A DNA stretch of 60,553 nt from Candidatus Magnetominusculus xianensis (GTDB lineage: Bacteria > Nitrospirota > Thermodesulfovibrionia > Thermodesulfovibrionales > Magnetobacteriaceae). The stretch is from the NCBI GenBank assembly GCA_001541255.1, contig LNQR01000028.1:1-60553 (forward strand), written 5' to 3'. The position numbers were made by a program, and so were the translations under genes. The notes below the pieces were generated by a model. It did no database searches. It was given only the letters and a program-made list of their open reading frames with translations, and was not told the DNA's origin. Shown in pieces: positions 53,806 through 60,553 of this stretch. Numbering within the stretch: the first letter of the stretch is position 1; each line of letters starts with the position of its first letter.

Positions 53806-54825
53806 ATGGACACGAGAACGAGAAAGATATTATTCGCCGTGATAGAGAGCTATATTGGGATAGCCGCTCCGGTGGGTTCCCGGTATATCAGCAAGCGGTA
53901 TGGCTTTGGGCTGTCATCGGCGACGATTCGTAATACGATGAGCGACCTTGAGGAGCTGGGGTTTTTGAGCCAGCCATATGCCTCATCGGGGCGTGTCCCT
54001 ACGGGTATGGCCTATAGGTTTTTTGTTGAATCGCTGCTTGAGTGCGGTATGTCTCAAAACAACAATCTCCTTTCAATGCTTTCAGACAAGGCCACAGATA
54101 CAAAGGCTAGTATCGATGATTTTCTTGCCATTATCTCACGGCTGATGTCCGACTGCTCCCACTACATGGGCGTTGTCCTGTCACGAACGACAGAGAGCAG
54201 CATCCTGCGTAAGATTGAATTTTATTCATACAAAAAAGACATGATTGTGGCAATCCTGCTTACGGAGTACGGCGTTGTGCGCCACATGATAGTGGAGTCC
54301 TCTGGCCGGTTGACTCAGGCAGATATGAACGAGATAAGCCGTTACCTGAACGATGAGTACGCAGGCTCAACCTTGCGGGATATTAAAAAGGCATTGTTAG
54401 AGGATGTGGCCGAAGAAAGAGTACAGTGCGATACGCTTAAAGAAAAGGCAAAGTGTCTGTGTAAGACCGTCTTTTCGTCTATAAATGCTGATATATTTAT
54501 CTCCGGCATGAGCGAGTTGATCAATCTTCCCGATTTCGACGACATTCACAAGATAAAGGAGCTGTCCAAGGCTATTGACGACAAGAGCCTGATGATAAAT
54601 CTGCTGGATAAGATATTGCAAAGCGAAGGGGTACAGGTGATTGTCGGCAGCGACCCGCTGCTTGATGAAAAGGCACTGAGCCTGGTGGCCTCGACATTTT
54701 ACGAAAAGGGCAGACCGTTTGGCGTACTTGGCCTGATAGGGCCGCAGAGGATGGACTACGCCAATGCCATATCTATTGTAAGCACGTCTGCGAATTTTCT
54801 GTCCAAACAGCTTGGGTTTATATAG
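53806..54825 (+). CDS. hrcA: Heat-inducible transcription repressor HrcA
   Basis: A 339-aa HrcA. The N-terminal winged helix (DTRTRKILFAVIESYIGIAAPVGSR, then SSATIRNTMSDLEELGFL) binds CIRCE; the C-terminal GAF-like domain senses folding state through GroEL. It leads the hrcA-grpE-dnaK-dnaJ cluster. No CIRCE site is seen in the 180 bp before it, so it is probably not strongly self-repressed, though groES has one. Confidence 0.94.
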   Translation: MDTRTRKILFAVIESYIGIAAPVGSRYISKRYGFGLSSATIRNTMSDLEELGFLSQPYASSGRVPTGMAYRFFVESLLECGMSQNNNLLSMLSDKATDTKASIDDFLAIISRLMSDCSHYMGVVLSRTTESSILRKIEFYSYKKDMIVAILLTEYGVVRHMIVESSGRLTQADMNEISRYLNDEYAGSTLRDIKKALLEDVAEERVQCDTLKEKAKCLCKTVFSSINADIFISGMSELINLPDFDDIHKIKELSKAIDDKSLMINLLDKILQSEGVQVIVGSDPLLDEKALSLVASTFYEKGRPFGVLGLIGPQRMDYANAISIVSTSANFLSKQLGFI

Positions 54826-54841
54826 CGCGCAGGAGGTACAT

Positions 54842-55462
54842 TTGGAAGAGAAAAAGATTGATATAACCGTCGGTGAAAACGCAGCAGGCACTAATGAACC
54901 TGCAGCACAGCCCGATGACAGCGACATCATTTTGGAAATCAAGCCTGACGAACCAGACCCTATAGAAAGGCTCAGGCTGGAAAACGCCGAACTTCAGGAT
55001 AAGTACATGCGCATGTACGCGGAGTTTGACAACTACCGCAAGCGTGTACAGAAAGAGAAAGATGAGATATATAAGTATGGGACAGAGTCTCTGGTGTCAA
55101 GTCTGCTTGTCCTTGCAGATAACCTCGATGCTGCACTCTCACACGTTAAACCTGGGGCAGCGGATGCCTTAGCGCAGGGTGTGGATATGACACGTAAGGA
55201 ACTCAGGAAGATTCTGGCCTCTAACGGGGTCACAGAGGTAGAGACAAAGGGAAAAACCTTTGACCCTGCCTTCCACCACGCGATGGCAGAGGTAGAGCGC
55301 GACGACCTCGCAGATAAGACAGTAGTAGAGGAATTTAGAAAGGGATACGTATTTAAGGACAGACTAATCAGGGCTGCGCTGGTGTCGGTATCAAAAAAGG
55401 CGTCAGAGCCAAAAACTGATAAAAATAATGATGAAATAAATAAGGAGGCAGACAATGGCTAG
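54842..55462 (+). CDS. grpE: Nucleotide exchange factor GrpE
   Basis: A 206-aa GrpE. An acidic N-terminal region is followed by the long coiled coil ([28 protein letters not shown]) and the beta-wing ([16 protein letters not shown], then [22 protein letters not shown]). I chose the TTG at 54842 as start because AGGAGGT (54831-54837) lies right before it; an ATG at 54812 would overlap hrcA and lacks a ribosome-binding site. It releases ADP from DnaK. Its end overlaps dnaK by 8 bp. Confidence 0.93.
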   Translation: MEEKKIDITVGENAAGTNEPAAQPDDSDIILEIKPDEPDPIERLRLENAELQDKYMRMYAEFDNYRKRVQKEKDEIYKYGTESLVSSLLVLADNLDAALSHVKPGAADALAQGVDMTRKELRKILASNGVTEVETKGKTFDPAFHHAMAEVERDDLADKTVVEEFRKGYVFKDRLIRAALVSVSKKASEPKTDKNNDEINKEADNG

Positions 55463-57380
55463 GGCAATAGGGATAGATTTAGGGACGACGAACTCGTGCG
55501 TTGCGGTGGTGCAGGCCGGTGAGCCTGTTGTGATACCAAACCAGGAAGGCAACAGGACGACACCCTCAGTGGTTGCGTTTACTGACAAGGACGAGAGACT
55601 CGTAGGGCAGATAGCAAAGAGGCAGGCGATAACTAATCCTGAGAATACGATATTCTCTGTTAAGCGTCTGATGGGCAGAAAGTACAATTCCCCGGAGGTG
55701 CTTGACGCAATAAAGCGGCTGCCATATAAGATAGTAGAGGCACCAAACGGCGACGCCCATGTGGAAATCCGAGGGAAACGTTACGCCCCGCCGCAGATTT
55801 CGGCAATGATACTGCAAAAACTCAAGCAGGCCGCCGAGGATTTTCTTGGTGAGACGGTAACAGATGCCGTTATCACAGTCCCCGCGTACTTTGACGACAA
55901 CCAGAGACAGGCCACAAAAGAGGCGGGTAAGATTGCCGGACTGAATGTCCTCAGAATAATAAACGAACCAACCGCGGCATCGCTTGCCTATGGCATTGAC
56001 AAGAAAAAAGAGGAGAAGATTTCGGTCTATGACCTCGGCGGCGGTACGTTTGACATATCGATACTGGAGATAGGCGAGGGCGTCATTGAGGTCAAATCGA
56101 CAAACGGTGATACGTATCTTGGCGGCGATGATTTCGATATACGCATAATGGACTGGCTGGTGGATGAGTTTAAAAAAGAACAGGGCATTGATTTAAAGAA
56201 AGATAAAATGGCGCTGCAACGCCTCAAGGAAGCGGCAGAGAGGGCAAAGGTAGAGCTGTCAAGCGCTGCTGAGACGGAGATAAACCTACCGTTTGTAACG
56301 GCTGACGCATCCGGGCCAAAACACCTGCTGCTTAAGCTCTCAAGGGCGAAGTGTGAGCAGCTCGTCGATAATTTAATAACACGCTCCATAGAGCCATGCA
56401 AGAAGGCGCTGAAAGACGCTGGTCTGTCAACCTCTGAGATAAACGAGGTACTCCTTGTTGGAGGCTCAACGAGAATGCCCAAGGTTATTCAGACCGTACA
56501 GAGTTTCTTTAACAAAGAACCCAACAGAACTGTGAATCCTGATGAGGTCGTAGCGGTAGGGGCGGCAATCCAGTCTGCGGTATTAAAAGGAGACGTAAAA
56601 GAAGTCCTGCTCCTTGACGTAACCCCGTTGTCGCTGGGCATTGAGACACTTGGCGGGGTATTTACAAAACTCATCGAGAGAAACACGACAATTCCGACGA
56701 AAAAGAGCCAGACATTCTCAACCGCAACGGACAATCAGCCGGCGGTTACGATAAAGGTATTTCAGGGCGAGAGGGAGATGGCAGGGGACAACAAGCTGCT
56801 TGGCAATTTTGAGCTTCTTGGCATTCCACCGGCCCCGCGCGGCGTCCCTCAGATTGAGGTGACATTTGACATAGACGCTAACGGCATACTCCATGTCTCG
56901 GCCAAAGATTTGGGCACGGGCAAAGAACAGTCGATTAAGATAACCGCCTCAAGCGGCCTTTCCGATGATGAGATAAAAAAGATGGTCAAGGATGCTGAGG
57001 CACATGCCGACGAAGACAAGAGGAAGAAAGAACTGGCAACCGTCAGAAACGAGGCAGACACGCTCGTGTATGCGGTTGAGAAATCACTGAAAGAATATGG
57101 TGATAAGCTCACACCGGCTGAAAAGGCAGAGGCAGAGGAGAAACTTAAGCGCCTGAAAGACATTAAGGACACATCCACTAACCCTGAGGAGCTTAAAAAG
57201 GCGGTAGAGGAACTAACAACAGTATCTCATAAATTTGCCGAGCAAATGTATAAAGATGCAGCGGCAAAGCAAGCATCTGAACAGGGGCAGCAGCAAGGCG
57301 CTGGCGGGCAGAAGGCAGGAGGCCCTGAAGAGGAAGTAGTAGAGGCAGAATTTGAAGATGTTGACAAGAACAAGAAATAA
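55455..57380 (+). CDS. dnaK: Chaperone DnaK (Hsp70)
   Basis: A 641-aa Hsp70. The ATPase domain has [56 protein letters not shown] and [13 protein letters not shown]. The substrate domain includes [17 protein letters not shown], and the C-terminal lid ends with [24 protein letters not shown] precedes the ATG. It works with GrpE and DnaJ encoded next to it. Confidence 0.97.
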   Translation: MARAIGIDLGTTNSCVAVVQAGEPVVIPNQEGNRTTPSVVAFTDKDERLVGQIAKRQAITNPENTIFSVKRLMGRKYNSPEVLDAIKRLPYKIVEAPNGDAHVEIRGKRYAPPQISAMILQKLKQAAEDFLGETVTDAVITVPAYFDDNQRQATKEAGKIAGLNVLRIINEPTAASLAYGIDKKKEEKISVYDLGGGTFDISILEIGEGVIEVKSTNGDTYLGGDDFDIRIMDWLVDEFKKEQGIDLKKDKMALQRLKEAAERAKVELSSAAETEINLPFVTADASGPKHLLLKLSRAKCEQLVDNLITRSIEPCKKALKDAGLSTSEINEVLLVGGSTRMPKVIQTVQSFFNKEPNRTVNPDEVVAVGAAIQSAVLKGDVKEVLLLDVTPLSLGIETLGGVFTKLIERNTTIPTKKSQTFSTATDNQPAVTIKVFQGEREMAGDNKLLGNFELLGIPPAPRGVPQIEVTFDIDANGILHVSAKDLGTGKEQSIKITASSGLSDDEIKKMVKDAEAHADEDKRKKELATVRNEADTLVYAVEKSLKEYGDKLTPAEKAEAEEKLKRLKDIKDTSTNPEELKKAVEELTTVSHKFAEQMYKDAAAKQASEQGQQQGAGGQKAGGPEEEVVEAEFEDVDKNKK

Positions 57381-57382
57381 CA

Positions 57383-58489
57383 ATGAAAGACTACTATAAT
57401 ATATTAGAGGTTGACAGAGGGGCATCGCCCGATGAGCTGAAAAAGGCCTACAGGAAGATGGCCTTAAAGTATCACCCGGACCGTAACTCAGGTGATAAAG
57501 AGGCCGAGGAGAAGTTTAAGGAAGTAAACGAGGCATATTCGTGCCTGTCTGATGCCAATAAACGAGCCCATTATGACAGATTTGGCACGATGGCTGGAAT
57601 GAATGGAGTGGGCGGCGGCGGTGGCGCGGCTGATTTTGGATTTGGCGCTTTTACCGACATCTTTGATGATTTTCTGGGGGATATTTTTGGCGGTGGAGGC
57701 GGGCAGAGAAAGCAGCGGGCGAGGCGTGGGCAAGACCAGCGCTATGACCTTGAGATAACGCTCCTTGAGGCAGCCTTTGGCACGGAGAAGAAAATCACAA
57801 TCCCCCGAATGGAGAGCTGTGACAAGTGCAGGGGCAGCGGTTCGGCAAGCGGACATCCCCCTCAGACATGTTCACAGTGTAATGGGAACGGTCAGGTGCG
57901 TTTTCAGCAGGGATTTTTTGCAGTAAGCAGGACATGCGGCAAATGTGGCGGGGCTGGAGTAACGGTGACTGACCCGTGCGGTGAGTGCGGAGGCAGCGGC
58001 AGGACAAAAAAGATGCGAAACCTCAACGTAAAAGTCCCGGCTGGTATAGATGCTAATACGCGTTTGAAGATGACATCAGAGGGAGAGTCCGGAGAACGCG
58101 GCGCGCCCCCGGGTGACTTGTACATATTTATTAATGTAATCGAGCATCCATTTTTTAAGCGCCACGAAAGAGACATATACTGCGAAATTCCAATCAGCTA
58201 TCCAACGGCAGTGCTTGGAGGTGAGATTGAAGTACCCACGCTTAAGGGGGTATCGAAGCTGAAAATACCTCATTCAACGCAGTCGGGTGAGCAGTTTAAG
58301 TTAAGAGGGGAGGGCGTCCAGCGCGTCGGTGGTGGTGCCCGCGGAGATCAAATCGTCCGGGTCTACATAGACATCCCAAAGAAAATAACCCCCAGACAGC
58401 GTGAGCTGCTTGAGGAATATGCCCATATCAGCGGCGACGATGTACAAAAGACATTCAAGGAAAAACTGAAGGAGATGTTTACGGGCTGA
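57383..58489 (+). CDS. dnaJ: Co-chaperone DnaJ (Hsp40)
   Basis: A 368-aa type I DnaJ. The J-domain has the HPD motif (KYHPDRN); a glycine/phenylalanine-rich linker follows ([20 protein letters not shown]). Four zinc-finger repeats are present ([32 protein letters not shown]), then the substrate-binding C-terminus. It starts 3 bp after the dnaK stop. It delivers unfolded protein to DnaK and stimulates ATP hydrolysis. Confidence 0.97.
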   Translation: MKDYYNILEVDRGASPDELKKAYRKMALKYHPDRNSGDKEAEEKFKEVNEAYSCLSDANKRAHYDRFGTMAGMNGVGGGGGAADFGFGAFTDIFDDFLGDIFGGGGGQRKQRARRGQDQRYDLEITLLEAAFGTEKKITIPRMESCDKCRGSGSASGHPPQTCSQCNGNGQVRFQQGFFAVSRTCGKCGGAGVTVTDPCGECGGSGRTKKMRNLNVKVPAGIDANTRLKMTSEGESGERGAPPGDLYIFINVIEHPFFKRHERDIYCEIPISYPTAVLGGEIEVPTLKGVSKLKIPHSTQSGEQFKLRGEGVQRVGGGARGDQIVRVYIDIPKKITPRQRELLEEYAHISGDDVQKTFKEKLKEMFTG

Positions 58490-58495
58490 TAGTAG

Positions 58496-59272
58496 ATGCC
58501 TAATATATTTGTCGAATCTACGGCAGTCCAGAGTGCAGCTCTGACCATCACCGGTGAGACTGCCAGATATATTCTTACAGTACTGAGATATAAGACCGGC
58601 AGTGAGTTGTTCATATTTGACGAAACTGGCCGGTATTTTAAAGGTATAATAACCTCATGCAGCAAAAATGCCGTACAAATATCTGTCACCCCTCACCCAG
58701 CGCCAGATACCGAATCTCCACTGTCGATAACACTATGCCAGGGTTTGTTGAAGGGGTCAAAAATGGATATAGTGGTACAGAAGGCCGTCGAACTTGGAGT
58801 AAAAAGGATAATACCACTGGTAACAGCGCGTACACAGCTTGACTACACGAGAAAAATCGATAGATGGAAAAAGATAGCAGCAGAGGCGGCAAGGCAGTCG
58901 ATGAGAGTTGTGGTACCTGAGATTAATGAAGCCGTGAATTTCTCAGCCTTAACAGACGCAATACGAGCAGATGGCGCCACTGCCGTCATGTTTTATGAAG
59001 GCGGCGGGAAGGGTCTTAAGGAAATCCAAAATCTGGAGATAAAAGAAAAAGCAATCTACATCATAACTGGCCCGGAAGGGGGATTTTCATCTGAAGAGGT
59101 TAAGCGTGCTGAACACTCCGGCGCAGTAATTGCAACGCTGGGAAACAGGATATTAAGGGCAGAGACAGCGGCCATTGCTGCTATTACACTGGTTCAGTTT
59201 GTATATGGCGATATGGGTGACAGCCGTGGGACGTCTGATGACATGACAGAGAAGAAGAGATTAGAATTATGA
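58496..59272 (+). CDS. rsmE: 16S rRNA (uracil-1498-N3)-methyltransferase RsmE
   Basis: A 258-aa SPOUT methyltransferase. An N-terminal PUA-like domain (MPNIFVESTAV, ARYILTVLRYKTGSEL) is followed by the knot (VVQKAVELGVKRIIPLVTAR, IYIITGPEGGFSSEEV, ATLGNRILRAETAAIAAI). It makes m3U1498 in 16S rRNA. The position after dnaJ is conserved in many bacteria. It begins six bases after the dnaJ stop codon. Confidence 0.93.
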   Translation: MPNIFVESTAVQSAALTITGETARYILTVLRYKTGSELFIFDETGRYFKGIITSCSKNAVQISVTPHPAPDTESPLSITLCQGLLKGSKMDIVVQKAVELGVKRIIPLVTARTQLDYTRKIDRWKKIAAEAARQSMRVVVPEINEAVNFSALTDAIRADGATAVMFYEGGGKGLKEIQNLEIKEKAIYIITGPEGGFSSEEVKRAEHSGAVIATLGNRILRAETAAIAAITLVQFVYGDMGDSRGTSDDMTEKKRLEL

Positions 59273-59293
59273 TATAATGAAGAGGACAACGAT

Positions 59294-59521
59294 ATGGAAT
59301 CGATAAAGATACTTGAGAAAAAAGAGAATTTTAATTGGGATTATGATCAGGAGGCAGATGTGCTTTACATAAGTGTAGGCGAGCCGGAAAAGGCTCTTGG
59401 GATTGATATTGGTGAAGGAGTAATAATGAGGTATGTAGAGGACTCAAGTGAACTGGTGGGGTTGACCATTGTAGGAATTAAAGAGCGTTTTCTTAAGGGG
59501 CTAAAAAATAGGGTATGTTAA
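59294..59521 (+). CDS. DUF2283 family protein
   Basis: A 75-aa protein with DYDQEADVLYISVGEPEKALGIDIGEGVIMRY, characteristic of DUF2283. The beta-strand pattern and an acidic core suggest a small beta domain. Family members are sometimes next to toxin-like genes; no toxin is obvious here. It lies 21 bp after rsmE. Function is unknown. Confidence 0.8.
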   Translation: MESIKILEKKENFNWDYDQEADVLYISVGEPEKALGIDIGEGVIMRYVEDSSELVGLTIVGIKERFLKGLKNRVC

Positions 59522-59552
59522 CTAAACTGTGTCAGACTAAAGTAGGATTGTT

Positions 59553-60035
59553 TTAAAGGCCGACGTGTTTCATTGTCTCAGCCACATTGGGGTCTTTCAG
59601 GGCGAGTTCCTTTAGTACCTTTTCGATTTTATCTGTCTTTTCCTCAAGTTCACTGTTTTTTCTAACAACCGGAGCAAGCGTGGTACGTCTGTCCCATAAG
59701 ACAAAACCCACTAATGTGAGCATCCCAGCAATCAGTACATACATCAGCCCGTATAGGTCGTTCATCCGATGATTTAATGCGTTGAAACCGTCGTTCATCT
59801 GACGATTTAATGCGTTAGAACTGTCGTCCATGCGTTGATTAACAGCCTTTAACCCTTCATCAATTCGGACTTCGACTCGTGTCAGCCTGTCTTCAACGCG
59901 CGACAGCCTATCTTCAACACGGTTTAGCCTTTCCCTGTCTTGCTGGGTGAAAGACGAGTCTGCCGCACACACCCATGAAGGGAATATCGCAGAAAAAAGT
60001 AATGCTATCACCGCTATACGAAGTACTTTATTCAT
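59553..60035 (-). CDS. Exported coiled-coil protein with one membrane segment
   Basis: A 160-aa protein with a signal peptide (MNKVLRIAVIALLFSAIFPSWVCAA), then a heptad-like coiled coil with close repeats (RLNRVEDRLSRVEDRLTRVE, NALNRQMNDGFNALNHRMND). A membrane helix (LMYVLIAGMLTLVGFVLWD) and a basic/acidic cytoplasmic tail follow. Proteins of this form can act in envelope organisation; the function is unknown. It is convergent with the DUF2283 gene. Confidence 0.75.
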   Translation of the reverse strand: MNKVLRIAVIALLFSAIFPSWVCAADSSFTQQDRERLNRVEDRLSRVEDRLTRVEVRIDEGLKAVNQRMDDSSNALNRQMNDGFNALNHRMNDLYGLMYVLIAGMLTLVGFVLWDRRTTLAPVVRKNSELEEKTDKIEKVLKELALKDPNVAETMKHVGL

Positions 60036-60511
60036 GAATTCATCGCCCTCGCTTAGAATAATTATAACATGCGGCAGGTAAGTCAGTCAATATTACAAAA
60101 ATCAACCTGAATACAGAATCATTCTAAGCCTGCCAAAGGCATTTTCTGACATTCACAATGATTGTTCACCAAAAGCAACTAAATTTATCATACATAATAC
60201 AGCAAAGTAATATAATATTAACTATGATAAATAATTATAAATATTCATATGTTACAAATGTGTTACTGATAATATATCTTCACATCAATGTTATATATAG
60301 GCAACATGCTATTGCTGTTCTATGTTACATAATAGTAACACTCTTCACAATAACAAAATAATGCTTGACATCATATTGTCATTTATGTTATTAATCAAAC
60401 AACAATAATTTCGATGGGTGTGGGCTGTGTGTATTTTGTTTTTGTAACATAGAACTGCTTGCAAAAAGGCTGTTTCAGCCTTTATCGTGTGTATATACGG
60501 GAGGACATACC
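60036..60511. other. AT-rich intergenic region with repeated TGTTAC motifs
   Basis: A 476-bp stretch with no supportable gene of its own. From about 60220 to 60450 it has repeated TGTTAC/GTAACA elements, including the inverted repeat GTTAC-ATAATA-GTAAC (about 60323-60338). It holds the promoter of the gene starting at 60512. Confidence 0.6.
60365..60394 (+). promoter_or_regulatory. Candidate promoter with overlapping inverted repeat
   Basis: TTGACA (60365-60370) is followed at 17-18 bp by TTATTA/TATTAA. An inverted repeat TGACA-N6-TGTCA (60366-60370, 60377-60381) overlaps the -35 box and may be an operator. The following ORF starts at 60512. Confidence 0.5.
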
Positions 60512-60553
60512 ATGAGAAGTTTTTCTGAATTTTTCAAATCGTTCAAGTCAAGT
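60512..60553 (+). CDS. Start of a gene cut by the window edge
   Basis: ATG at 60512 after a good ribosome-binding site (GGGAGG, 60499-60504) opens a frame MRSFSEFFKSFKSS that runs to the end of the window. Fourteen codons are too few to name a family. The N-terminus is rich in Phe, Ser and Lys. Confidence 0.5.
   Translation, partial: MRSFSEFFKSFKSS

Noticed and set aside
54812..54842. ATG start for grpE
   Set aside because: It overlaps hrcA and has no ribosome-binding site, whereas the TTG at 54842 follows AGGAGGT at the right distance.

Overview
The window looks like a chromosomal segment of an anaerobic or microaerophilic Gram-negative bacterium. The gene content (NfnAB-type transhydrogenase, an archaeal-type split glutamate synthase, ATP-dependent PEP carboxykinase, tetraheme cytochromes with NrfD-type membrane proteins, a phytoene-desaturase-like enzyme) would fit Nitrospirota, including relatives of magnetotactic lineages or Thermodesulfovibrio. 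That placement is inferred from gene content alone; no rRNA or other phylogenetic marker was analysed. No tRNA, rRNA, CRISPR array or insertion sequence was recognised.

Layout. 0.2-15 kb is core metabolism and information processing, nearly all on the + strand: an NfnAB-like pair, a convergent cation efflux gene, a three-gene split glutamate synthase behind a strong sigma70-type promoter, a PEP carboxykinase, an M50 protease, trpS, a small FmdB-type zinc ribbon and polA. 15-21 kb is an accessory island: a HepT-MntA toxin-antitoxin pair, a truncated ORF, a duplicated and diverged fragment of the 3' end of polA, and an AT-rich minus-strand operon of three genes. These encode a DNA methyltransferase, a Ser/Thr kinase fused to a P-loop ATPase, and an unrecognised protein with two Rossmann-like half-motifs. 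This operon is the best candidate in the window for an undescribed defence system.

21-30 kb carries an aldo/keto reductase, a CrtI-like desaturase, AtpZ/AtpI assembly proteins and two successive copies of a [tetraheme cytochrome c / Tat-exported four-cluster ferredoxin / NrfD] module, probably two quinone-linked electron-transfer complexes. 30-33 kb holds unknown genes and a CHASE2 protein without an output domain. 33-45.5 kb is a minus-strand block of podovirus-like head, adaptor, nozzle, fibre and lysis genes with no recognisable portal or large terminase. Two of its proteins carry host-type signal peptides, and GC-rich hairpins sit in most of its gene junctions.

46-50 kb has two glycosyltransferases and 50-51.5 kb a chemoreceptor. 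51.6-59.5 kb is the heat-shock region: groES-groEL behind a promoter and CIRCE operator, then hrcA-grpE-dnaK-dnaJ-rsmE and a DUF2283 gene. The window ends with an exported coiled-coil protein, an AT-rich regulatory stretch and the first codons of another gene.

How the genes work together: NfnAB and the glutamate synthase link NADPH/ferredoxin balance to nitrogen assimilation, PEP carboxykinase joins C3 and C4 metabolism, the two NrfD modules would connect the quinone pool to periplasmic cytochromes, and HrcA is expected to repress groESL through the CIRCE site seen here.
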